From positions 1 to 13,630 of the forward strand of contig DYKL01000060.1 of assembly GCA_020722645.1 (NCBI GenBank): 13,630 bases of DNA. Direction: 5' to 3'. The notes beneath the pieces were generated by a model, which worked only from the letters and a program-made list of their open reading frames with translations, ran no database searches and was not told where the DNA came from. Positions 6,831 through 13,630 of this stretch are shown here, piece after piece; within the stretch, counting starts at the first letter, position 1; every line of letters begins with the position of its first letter. The stretch comes from Acetofilamentum sp. GTDB taxonomy: Bacteria; Bacteroidota; Bacteroidia; Bacteroidales; JAFGUD01. Both the position numbers and the translations under genes were made by a program.

Positions 6831-7676
6831 TTAATGAATTATTTTATCGTATAATAGTTTTTTTGCAAGTTCATTATTATTTAATATTTTTTTATAATAC
6901 TCCAAATTGCCTTCGTTTAAAAAAGCATATTTTCTGTCAGATTTTATATTTTCAACAACTTTTTCAAGGTTTTCTGTGTTAAACTTCAAACCTATAAAAT
7001 CAGAGACTTCTGTAATAATTTTGAGAGGATTTTCAAGCATATTTTCATATTGAATATGCATTATGTTTTGTTTGTAAGTAAAAGCTTTTTCGGTGTATTG
7101 CTGCCATAATTTTACTCCTTCTTCAATATTTGTAATTCTTATCGATTGAGAATATATTCGCTTGAAAATCAGATGTTTTTCATAGAAATTTCTTTTAATT
7201 CCGGTGTTTGTTTTTGAGCCTTTTAAGTCTTGGAAAATATATTCTCTGTTTTGAAGACTTAGAGCTACATCAACAGGATTTCTATAAATATGAATTATTT
7301 TTGCATTATCGTAAATTTTTTGCCAAACAGGCAAAGTAAAAGTATTACGAGGGTCTTTCCATGCCCAAATTTTTCCTGATAAACTTAAAGCTCTGAAATT
7401 GCTGTGATATTTTTTTATCAACCTCTTTTTAGTGTGTTTAATAAATACTTCAGAAATTTCCGAAATAAAAAATTCGTTCAAAAAATTCATGTTATAAGGA
7501 TTGTCCCAAGTAGCACCCGCCTGAAACATAGCCCATTCATTTAATTTGACAAAAAACAGGCTTTCGTAATTCTCATCAATATCATTGCCTATAAAAACAC
7601 CTAATTTGCTCAGAATATTTGTAAGCAATGATGTTCCCGAACGATGCATTCCTATTATTATAACCGGTTGATTCAT
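6831..7676 (-). CDS. Sulfotransferase, Sulfotransfer_3-like family
   Basis: 281 residues, cytosolic, with no signal peptide. It opens MNQPVIIIGMHRSGTSLL, where GMHRSGTS (9-16) is the 5'-phosphosulfate-binding loop for PAPS. WAWKDPRNT (104-112) is typical of the Sulfotransfer_3 group. IIHIYRNPVDVALSL (127-141) is the 3'-phosphate-binding segment, with Arg132 and Ser140 as likely ligands. The length is normal and nothing appears missing. The acceptor is unknown; glycans, lipids or small molecules are all possible in this family. It follows the other sulfotransferase on the same strand after 63 bp, so the pair are probably co-transcribed and may act on the same or successive acceptors (inference). 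Confidence 0.85.
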   Translation of the reverse strand: MNQPVIIIGMHRSGTSLLTNILSKLGVFIGNDIDENYESLFFVKLNEWAMFQAGATWDNPYNMNFLNEFFISEISEVFIKHTKKRLIKKYHSNFRALSLSGKIWAWKDPRNTFTLPVWQKIYDNAKIIHIYRNPVDVALSLQNREYIFQDLKGSKTNTGIKRNFYEKHLIFKRIYSQSIRITNIEEGVKLWQQYTEKAFTYKQNIMHIQYENMLENPLKIITEVSDFIGLKFNTENLEKVVENIKSDRKYAFLNEGNLEYYKKILNNNELAKKLLYDKIIH

Positions 7677-7739
7677 ATTGAGTTAAAATTTGAAAATCAG
7701 ATTTTGTACCAACTGTTTAAATCTTTGTCAATAATTTTT

Positions 7740-8576
7740 TCAAGGTTTAAAATACTGCCTTTGTAAACCATATTTATTAAAAAAAGGTCTTATTTCTTCG
7801 AGTTGAGATATATCAGCAGTAGGTTTAAAATTTAGTTTTGTAAAAAAGTATTTAATGTCGGTTCTTAATTTTTTGCTGGGAATAATAATTTTAGCAAATT
7901 TGTTAATTGGATTAGAGGTGTTGAGCAATTTATCAGCTGTTTCTGATTTATGAGCACCTTCCGGAGTACTTTTTATATTAAACGCAATTTCTTCGGAATA
8001 ATCAACGCCCAGAAAATATAACAATTTTTTAACAGTTTGTTCTCTGTTGTTAAGAAACTCATCTTCAAACAGCATAAAGAACATATTTTTTTTGTCGAAA
8101 TATTTCAAAAATCTTGATATTTGAACATCATAAAATCCTATGTCTATATATTTATGTTTCAAAGTGTATTCAGATTTTTTCAGTTCATCTAATTCGAGCA
8201 TTACTGCATTTTTAAAAGTATTTTTTTCTTCGCCTCTGCCAATTCTCATTTTATAATGAGAGAATGCTCTATCTGCTGGATTTCTGAGTAGAAATATGAA
8301 TTTCAAATTTTCGCCCAGATTTTTGAAAATCCTTTCAGGAACAAGGTCCAAATACATATAATTTGGAGTAAATTCTCCTTTAATTTGACTTTCTAATGCT
8401 TTTTTAAAGAAAAATGAGTAAAAAGACAAACCTTTTGAATAATTATTTTCATTGTCGAAAAAATGGACTTCTTTGATATCAGGCAGAAAAATCCCTGAGT
8501 GTTGCTTTATAATATTAAATAATGATGTTGTTCCTGCTTTTTGAGATCCAACACATATAAATTGTGGTAATTTCAT
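7740..8576 (-). CDS. Sulfotransferase, carbohydrate/heparan-type (Sulfotransfer_1-like)
   Basis: 278 residues with no signal peptide or membrane anchor. MKLPQFICVGSQKAGTTSL carries the 5'-PSB loop SQKAGTTS (11-18). KEVHFFD (35-41) and GEFTPNYMY (67-75) are typical of heparan-sulfate-type sulfotransferases. FIFLLRNPADRAFSHY (93-108) is the 3'-PB motif, with Arg98 and Ser106. It likely transfers sulfate from PAPS to a sugar hydroxyl or amino group, perhaps on a surface polysaccharide; the acceptor is an inference only. It belongs to a different sulfotransferase branch from its downstream partner, so this is not a recent tandem duplication. No PAPS-synthesis genes or polysaccharide genes lie in the window. 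TGA stop. Confidence 0.87.
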   Translation of the reverse strand: MKLPQFICVGSQKAGTTSLFNIIKQHSGIFLPDIKEVHFFDNENNYSKGLSFYSFFFKKALESQIKGEFTPNYMYLDLVPERIFKNLGENLKFIFLLRNPADRAFSHYKMRIGRGEEKNTFKNAVMLELDELKKSEYTLKHKYIDIGFYDVQISRFLKYFDKKNMFFMLFEDEFLNNREQTVKKLLYFLGVDYSEEIAFNIKSTPEGAHKSETADKLLNTSNPINKFAKIIIPSKKLRTDIKYFFTKLNFKPTADISQLEEIRPFFNKYGLQRQYFKP

Positions 8577-8711
8577 TTTAAAATGAATAATTATATTTTT
8601 TTATAATCAAATCTTAAATAACCTTTTCTTGTATAGTAAAATAATCAAAACAATTTCAAGTTTGTATAAATCGTTTTCTGTATCACTCTAATTTATGCGA
8701 TTTAAGCACTA

Positions 8712-8853
8712 CCTTAAATCCGTATGTCTATACTTATATATCTGAAATTCAGTCAGGTGAGATACTTACAGTACAGGCACCTGACTGGTGCAAACTACAT
8801 GTTGCAGGTGTTTTCACCTGCAACCACTTACGAAAAAACTTGCGGATTTAAGG
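8712..8853. repeat. Palindromic intergenic element B (11-bp inverted ends, two inner hairpins)
   Basis: Ends CCTTAAATCCG (8712-8722) and CGGATTTAAGG (8843-8853) are perfect inverted repeats. Inside are two hairpins: CAGTCAGGTG (8750-8759) with CACCTGACTG (8778-8787) around an 18-nt loop, and GTTGCAGGTG (8801-8810), TTTT, CACCTGCAAC (8815-8824). Just outside the left end, GATTTAAG (8699-8706) can also pair with CTTAAATC (8713-8720), and TTTAAG(G)CACTA is repeated directly at both edges. The element sits between the divergent sulfotransferase and glgB genes. I see no gene in 8577-9145; outside this element the gap is AT-rich and holds the glgB promoter. Confidence 0.7.
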
Positions 8854-9031
8854 CACTATATAAATCATTAAGATTACCTCATATTTTATCTTTTGTTTAT
8901 TTTCAAAAGAAGCAAATATAAAAACTTATTTTATACACCAACATAAAATTTGAGGAATGGAATAAAACAGAATTTTATATCTACAAATTTACGTAAGTTT
9001 TTCAAAATATTGAATTATTTTTAAAGAAAAT

Positions 9032-9064
9032 TTGTGGTTTTATCAATAAATAAAAATAAATTTG
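9032..9064 (+). promoter_or_regulatory. Bacteroidota-type promoter for glgB
   Basis: TAAATTTG (9057-9064) matches TAnnTTTG, and a TTG (9032-9034, within TTTG) lies 22 bp upstream. It implies a leader of about 75-80 nt before the ATG at 9146. No stable structure was noticed in the leader. Confidence 0.5.
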
Positions 9065-9145
9065 CAGTATTATTGAGGTTTTTTTGCAATGTAAAACAAA
9101 AAAATCGTCATAAAATTTTATCACACAAAAAAATAGATTAACTCA

Positions 9146-11134
9146 ATGAAAAAAATACAACTACTTGAAAACGACCCATATTTAAAACCTTTCAGCAAAA
9201 AAATCGAAGAAAGGATTGAAAATTTTCAGATTAAATTAAAAAAGCTATCAGCAAACAAAACACTGAATGATTTTGCTAATGCTCATCTTTACTTTGGCTT
9301 GCAAAAAACAAAAAAAGGATGGATTTATAGGGATTGGTTGCCAAATGCTTTGGAAGTATATTTAATCGGAGATTTTACAGAGTGGCAAAAAAACGAAAAA
9401 TTCAAATTGGAAAAACAAAAAAACGGTATTTTTTATACCGAGCTGAGCGATAGTGCAATGAAGCACGGTGATTTATACAAATTATCAGTGAAATGGGAAA
9501 ACGGCGAAGGCGAAAGAATACCTGCTTATGCCAAAAGAGTTGTTCAGGACGATGAAACCAAAATTTTTTCGGCTCAGGTTTGGAACCCCAAAGAAAAATA
9601 CAAATTTTTACATTCTGCACCTGAAAAACTTGATTCTGTTTTGATTTACGAAGCACATATCGGAATGTCGTCAGAAGAAGGTAAAGTTTCAACATTTCAA
9701 GAATTTCGCAAAAAAATATTACCTCATGTTGTTAAATCAGGTTATAATGTTCTACAACTGATGGCAATACAAGAACACCCTTATTACGGCTCTTTTGGCT
9801 ACCACGTTTCGAGTTTTTATGCAGTATCATCAAGATTTGGTACTCCCAACGACTTAAAACAACTTGTTGACGAAGCCCACCAAAAAGGGTTGATGGTAAT
9901 AATGGACATTGTTCACTCCCACGCCGTTAAAAACGAAAACGAAGGACTTAGTAAATATGACGGTTCAGAATATCAGTATTTTCACGCAGGAGCACGCGGT
10001 CTGCATCCGGCTTGGGATTCCCGTTGTTTTGATTACAGCAAAGACGAAGTTATTCACTTTTTACTTTCAAATTGTAAGTTTTGGCTCGAAGAATATAATT
10101 TTGACGGTTTCAGATTCGACGGTGTTACAAGTATGCTGTATCTAAATCACGGATTAGAAACAAATTTTACTTCATACTACCAGTATTTTGACGGGAATCA
10201 GGACGTAGATGCAGCAACATATTTAATGCTTGCAAATAAACTTATTCACGATATCAGACCTCATTCAATCGTAATTGCAGAAGAAATGAGCGGAATGCCC
10301 GGAACTGCTACGCCAATAGAAGAAGGCGGCTATGGCTTTGATTACCGTCTTGCAATGGGTGTGCCGGATTACTGGATTAAGCTGATAAAGGAATTTAAAG
10401 ACGAACAATGGCATGTAGGAGATATTTTCTACCAACTGACTAACAAACGAAACGATGAAAAAGTTATATCTTATGTAGAATCTCACGATCAGGCTCTTGT
10501 TGGCGACAAAACAGTAATTATGCGACTTGCAGACAAAGATTTATATTACAACATGAGCATTGACAGAATGAACCTAAATATAGAACGGGCAGTTGCATTG
10601 CACAAAGTGATAAGATTATTAACAATTTCCACTGCCGGAGACGGGTATCTGAATTTTATGGGCAATGAATTTGCTCATCCCGAATGGATTGATTTCCCAC
10701 GCGAAGGAAATAACTGGTCTTATAATTACGCCCGCAGACAGTGGAGTCTGTATAAAAACAAACTTCTTGCATACCATTTTCTGGGAGAATTTGACAGAGA
10801 AATGATAAAACTAATAATAAAATATAATGTTTTATCTTCTGACAGAGCTTTTGCAATAGTACAAAATACAGGCGATCAGGTATTGATTTTTAAACGTGCT
10901 GATTTATTATTTGTTTTTAATCTGAATCCTACACAATCATTTGAAGGATATGGTTTTGAAATAGACAATGGTAAATACAAAATCATTTTCAATTCAGACA
11001 ACGAAAAATTTCTCGGTTACAGCCGTTTAGATGAAAAATTAACATACGAAACCCAAAAAATTGGAGACAAAAACTACCTGCAACTTTACATTCCGAACAG
11101 ATGCGGATTTGTTATGAAAAAAATGAAAAAGTAA
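9146..11134 (+). CDS. glgB: 1,4-alpha-glucan branching enzyme (GH13, eukaryote-like subfamily 8 type)
   Basis: 662 residues. An N-terminal carbohydrate-binding (CBM48-like) region includes ALEVYLIGDFTEWQ (68-81). The GH13 barrel follows, with region I MDIVHSHA (253-260), region II GFRFDGVTSM with nucleophile Asp325, region III VIAEEMSGMPG with acid/base Glu379, and region IV ESHDQ with His447-Asp448. MGNEFAHPEWIDFPREGNN (505-523) and ESHDQALVGDKT closely resemble plant and animal branching enzymes, so I place it in GH13_8 rather than the longer bacterial GH13_9 GlgB. It makes alpha-1,6 branches in glycogen in the cytoplasm. The gene stands alone with its own promoter; no glycogen synthase, phosphorylase or debranching gene is in the window. 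Catalytic residues and length are intact. Confidence 0.95.
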   Translation: MKKIQLLENDPYLKPFSKKIEERIENFQIKLKKLSANKTLNDFANAHLYFGLQKTKKGWIYRDWLPNALEVYLIGDFTEWQKNEKFKLEKQKNGIFYTELSDSAMKHGDLYKLSVKWENGEGERIPAYAKRVVQDDETKIFSAQVWNPKEKYKFLHSAPEKLDSVLIYEAHIGMSSEEGKVSTFQEFRKKILPHVVKSGYNVLQLMAIQEHPYYGSFGYHVSSFYAVSSRFGTPNDLKQLVDEAHQKGLMVIMDIVHSHAVKNENEGLSKYDGSEYQYFHAGARGLHPAWDSRCFDYSKDEVIHFLLSNCKFWLEEYNFDGFRFDGVTSMLYLNHGLETNFTSYYQYFDGNQDVDAATYLMLANKLIHDIRPHSIVIAEEMSGMPGTATPIEEGGYGFDYRLAMGVPDYWIKLIKEFKDEQWHVGDIFYQLTNKRNDEKVISYVESHDQALVGDKTVIMRLADKDLYYNMSIDRMNLNIERAVALHKVIRLLTISTAGDGYLNFMGNEFAHPEWIDFPREGNNWSYNYARRQWSLYKNKLLAYHFLGEFDREMIKLIIKYNVLSSDRAFAIVQNTGDQVLIFKRADLLFVFNLNPTQSFEGYGFEIDNGKYKIIFNSDNEKFLGYSRLDEKLTYETQKIGDKNYLQLYIPNRCGFVMKKMKK

Positions 11135-11202
11135 TTTGCAATAATTCGTTAATTTTCCAATTAGCAAATTAGCCAATTATTGATTTTCAGCGAATTACAA
11201 AC

Positions 11203-11239
11203 AAACTTTACCCTTAATTCTAAACTTTACCCTTAATTC
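11203..11239 (+). repeat. Tandem duplication, 18-bp unit at 19-bp period
   Basis: AAACTTTACCCTTAATTC occurs at 11203-11220 and again identically at 11222-11239. It lies between glgB and the foldback element. No promoter box or known operator was recognised in it. Just upstream, CAATAATT (11139-11146) and AATTATTG (11175-11182) form a weak AT-only dyad after the glgB stop. Confidence 0.75.
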
Positions 11240-11301
11240 GCATTTGTAAGTAATTGTATTCAGACAAACATAGTTTTTACGACAAATTCTCAATAAATAG
11301 A

Positions 11302-11494
11302 TTAACCCGCATTATTCATAAATAATGCCGGCTGTCTGTCCCGCCTTTGCGGGAATTTAGAATAACTAGCCAATTTTGGGTTTTGCAAACACCCAAATTT
11401 GAGTTATTCTAAATCGGGGTTTCCTGAATTGCAACCCGCTAATCAACCCACATTCATAAAAATTTTAATTATTTTTATGAATAATTCAGGTTAA
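11302..11494. mobile_element. MITE-like foldback element, 193 bp, TTAA at both ends
   Basis: 21-bp terminal inverted repeats (11302-11322 and 11474-11494) match at 19 of 21 positions, starting TTAACC and ending GGTTAA. If TTAA is the duplicated target, the element proper begins CC and ends GG, as reported for IS1380-type elements (family knowledge; assignment is inference). The interior is almost all dyads: GCATTATT/AATAATGC (11309-11328), TCCCGC-CTTT-GCGGGA (11339-11354), a near-complete 60-nt hairpin (11355-11414), and a perfect 12-bp stem ATTCATAAAAAT/ATTTTTATGAAT (11452-11482). There is no coding capacity. It occupies most of the 11135-11553 gap between glgB and the Uma2-family gene. Confidence 0.65.
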
Positions 11495-11500
11495 AATTCG

Positions 11501-11533
11501 TGTTTCAAAATTAAAATAAATTTCGTATCTTTG
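11501..11533 (+). promoter_or_regulatory. Bacteroidota-type promoter for the Uma2-family gene
   Basis: TATCTTTG (11526-11533) is an exact TAnnTTTG box, 20 bp before the ATG at 11554. A TG (11501-11502) lies 23 bp upstream, at the edge of the accepted spacing. The promoter begins only a few bases after the right end of the foldback element. Confidence 0.55.
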
Positions 11534-11553
11534 TAATTGTTAAAAGAATATTT

Positions 11554-12141
11554 ATGGAACTGCAATTAGATTTGAATAAACGCTACTCTTATGCCGATTA
11601 TCTCACTTGGTTTGATGATAAACGCAGAGAGCTTATTGACGGCTTTATCAAAATGATGACACCTGCACCGTCAATTAAACATCAAACTTTATCTTTTAAT
11701 TTATCAAGACTATTTGGAAATTATTTACATAAAAAAAAATGTAAAGCTTTCTACGCTCCTTCTGATGTCAGGTTTCCAAATGAAGAGAATAAATATGATG
11801 ATAACCGGACTTTTACGGTTGTCCAGCCGGATATTTACGTTGTTTGCGATTTATCAAAGTTAGACGACAAAGGTTGTAACGGTGCACCGGATATGATAAT
11901 TGAAATTGTTTCGCCAAAAAATTCTAAACGTGATGTAAAAGAAAAATTTGAACTTTACGAAAAATACGGAGTTCGCGAATATTGGATTGTAAATCCTAAT
12001 GACGAAAATGTTACAGTTTTTGTTTTAGATGAAAACAATAAATATAAATTTGTAAGTATGTATGCAGGAGACGATAAAATACCTGTAAACATATTTAACG
12101 GCGATTTGCTCATAGATTTAACCGAAGTGTTTGAAGAATAA
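11554..12141 (+). CDS. Uma2 family (DUF820) PD-(D/E)XK nuclease-fold protein
   Basis: 195 residues, close to the family norm. Characteristic features in order: ELIDG (26-30), QPDIYVV (91-97) with Asp93 as the probable PD residue, APDMIIEIVSPKNSKRD (111-127) with Glu117, and KFELYEKYGVREYWIVNP (131-148), the family's most conserved tail. These fit the metal-binding core of a restriction-endonuclease-like fold. Biological function is poorly established; the family is abundant in cyanobacteria and scattered elsewhere, often near mobile DNA, and annotation as an endonuclease rests on the fold. It is monocistronic with its own TATCTTTG promoter, next to a MITE-like element, and convergent with the ATPase remnant (124 bp between stops). 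Confidence 0.88.
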   Translation: MELQLDLNKRYSYADYLTWFDDKRRELIDGFIKMMTPAPSIKHQTLSFNLSRLFGNYLHKKKCKAFYAPSDVRFPNEENKYDDNRTFTVVQPDIYVVCDLSKLDDKGCNGAPDMIIEIVSPKNSKRDVKEKFELYEKYGVREYWIVNPNDENVTVFVLDENNKYKFVSMYAGDDKIPVNIFNGDLLIDLTEVFEE

Positions 12142-12265
12142 ATTTTTTCCATATTTTGTCATTGTTGAATCTGTCGAAATATACTTTTAAAATGAAAAAC
12201 TAAAAGTGAAAAATAAAGGATTAATAGGGTTTATTTTAATGTTTTCATAAAATTTGATTTAAAAT

Positions 12266-13573
12266 TTATTGAAATAAATTACTAATTGCGAATATAGGTA
12301 AAGTTTTTATTTTTTCAAATTGTGAAAAATTTTCGAGAGAAATTCTAAAACCGTAATCAAGTTTTTTTTCTTCTAAAAAAATGTATAAACTTTGCATCTT
12401 TCCTTTTGTGCCGGCTTTTACTTCTATTGGTAAAATATTGTTGTCTATCTGTATAACATAATCAATTTCGGCATTGCTGCTTTTGCTTTCTCTATGCCAG
12501 TAATATAAATTGGCAGGCATTTCGGGGTTTGAGTAAGATATAATTTCCAAACCTGTAAACAATTCAGCAATATTGCCTTTGTTTAGAGTGTTTACATTAT
12601 CAGCGGTAAGAATTGTAGAGATGTCTATTCCGGCAATCTGTTGAAAAATTCCGATGTCAAAAATTAGAACTTTATATTTTTTTTGATTTATTTGAGCACC
12701 TAATGGAATACCCGATGCAGAAGTATGATAAACTTTGTATGCCAAGCCTGCCATAACAAGCAAATCCAAAGCATTTTGCATTGTTTTGTATGTAGAATTA
12801 GAATTTACATTTGAAAACACAAACTTTGAACCGGTTTGCAGAATAATAGAGTTAAAAACTTCATTTAAACAATCAACCGGAGTGCGTTTTCTGTATTTTT
12901 TAAAATCATCTTTAAATGTTAAAATTAAGTTAGAAATAATTTTTTGACAAATTTTTAAATCTCTGTTTTTAACGTAATTAGCAACTACTTCAGGCATACC
13001 GCCAATTAGTAAAAAAGTTTTAAGCAGGTCTTGAAGACGTTTAAAGAATGGAACTTCAATTGGATTATTATAATTTGAATTTTTGATTATTTCCGATAAT
13101 GCATTTTCATTCAAAGCCCATAAAAATTCTTTAAAATTTAGCGGATACATAAAAAGTGTCTCTATTCTGCCCACTCCGTAAGAAAGTATTTCGCTTAAAG
13201 CAAATTCTAATAACGAACCGGCTGCAATTACATTCAGTTGGGGCATTTTTTCATAGAAAAATCGCAAAGATTTTATTGCTTCCGGACATTCTTGAATTTC
13301 ATCAAAAAACAATAACGTTTGTCCCTTAATAATTGGCGTTTGATAATAAGCTGATAATTTTTCTATTAAGTTATGTGGATTTATTGAATTTTCAAAAAAA
13401 TACCTTACATCTTTATCTAACTCAAAATTAATCTCAATAAAATATTTGAAAGTTTTACCTAACTGTCTGACAGAATATGTTTTACCGACTTGTCTTGCAC
13501 CTCTTAACAACTAAACCTTTCTGTTTTTTGACTGTTTCCACTGCAAAAGATAATTGTCAATAATTCTTTTCAT
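12266..13573 (-). pseudogene. AAA_14/DUF4143 ATPase gene interrupted by an in-frame amber codon
   Basis: The frame starts with ATG at 13573-13571 and reads MKRIIDNYLLQWKQSKNRKV, then TAG (13513-13511), then LLRGARQVGKT and on without a break for 414 codons to TAA. The N-terminal helix before the stop is the one expected for this family, so one base change to TAG is the simplest explanation. After the stop: Walker A GARQVGKT, Walker B LLFFDE, AAGSLLEF and GRIE in the ATPase half, then a DUF4143 region whose C-terminus carries EIDYVI and PIEVKAG, a PD-(D/E)XK-like motif. TTG immediately after the stop (13510-13508) could restart translation and keep Walker A. The rest shows no decay, so the stop may be recent, suppressed, or a sequencing error. 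The cellular role of this family is unsettled. Confidence 0.78.
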
Positions 13574-13584
13574 TAAAGAGTTCA

Positions 13585-13606
13585 GTCTAAAAACTATTTT
13601 TTAGAC
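13585..13606 (-). promoter_or_regulatory. 9-bp dyad over the likely transcription start of the ATPase gene
   Basis: GTCTAAAAA (13585-13593) and TTTTTAGAC (13598-13606) form a perfect 9-bp inverted repeat with a 4-nt spacer. It lies between the -7 box (13618-13611) and the ATG at 13573, so it would cover the transcription start. It could be an operator or a 5' hairpin. Confidence 0.5.
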
Positions 13607-13610
13607 AATA

Positions 13611-13618
13611 CAAAGATA
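13611..13618 (-). promoter_or_regulatory. -7 box for the ATPase gene
   Basis: TATCTTTG on the minus strand matches TAnnTTTG exactly. The -33 element would fall beyond the right edge of the window. Its position supports the upstream ATG at 13573 as the real start rather than the TTG after the amber codon. Confidence 0.6.
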
Positions 13619-13630
13619 AAAAGAAAAATA

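Noticed and set aside
8724..8921. Open frame of 65 codons in the sulfotransferase-glgB gap
   Set aside because: It spans the palindromic element B; the frame is a by-product of the hairpins and has no family resemblance.
9402..9695. Antisense open frame inside glgB
   Set aside because: It is opposite a conserved GH13 coding region and lacks any protein signature.
13511..13513. TAG recoded as a sense codon genome-wide
   Set aside because: BI-1 terminates with TAG (5932-5930) in the same window and no other internal TAG was seen in a conserved gene.
11554..13573. Uma2-family protein plus ATPase as a two-gene defence system
   Set aside because: The genes are convergent, have separate promoters and one is interrupted; nothing beyond adjacency links them.

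Overview
The window reads as chromosomal DNA from an AT-rich member of the Bacteroidota. Evidence: a C-terminal type IX secretion (T9SS) sorting domain at the left edge; TAnnTTTG-type -7 promoter boxes (TATCTTTG upstream of three genes, TAAATTTG upstream of glgB); almost no recognisable Shine-Dalgarno sequences; and a eukaryote-like glycogen branching enzyme. TAA, TAG and TGA all terminate genes here, so the genetic code looks standard. No rRNA, tRNA, CRISPR array, phage gene or full-length transposase was seen.

Layout. (1) 1-245: 3' end of a T9SS-exported protein (+). (2) 4509-246 (-): a compact, probably co-transcribed set with gaps of 13 and 18 bp, made of a secreted subtilisin-like S8 protease, a small outer-membrane barrel-like protein, and a channel protein in which a regular 12-residue-repeat solenoid is joined to a two-helix K+ channel pore. 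(3) 4755-5348 (+): class II aldolase/adducin-family protein, with a palindromic element upstream and a strong intrinsic terminator whose loop holds the stop codon. (4) 5349-5929: gene-free, with near-perfect 32-bp inverted repeats enclosing a cluster of CCTCGCAATGACG-type repeats. (5) 6664-5930 (-): Bax inhibitor-1/YccA membrane protein. (6) 8576-6831 (-): two PAPS-dependent sulfotransferases of different subfamilies. (7) 9146-11134 (+): glycogen branching enzyme with its own promoter. (8) 11135-11553: a 193-bp MITE-like foldback element with TTAA at both ends. (9) 11554-12141 (+): Uma2-family PD-(D/E)XK protein. (10) 13573-12266 (-): AAA/DUF4143 ATPase broken by one in-frame amber codon near its N-terminus.

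The genes do not form one pathway. The window is a set of independent housekeeping, envelope and accessory genes. The most distinctive content is (a) the 12-residue-repeat channel, (b) several kinds of structured intergenic repeat, including a hairpin family whose loop sequence is conserved between two loci, and (c) the amber-interrupted ATPase with a hairpin over its likely transcription start. I see no convincing new multi-gene defence or biosynthetic system.
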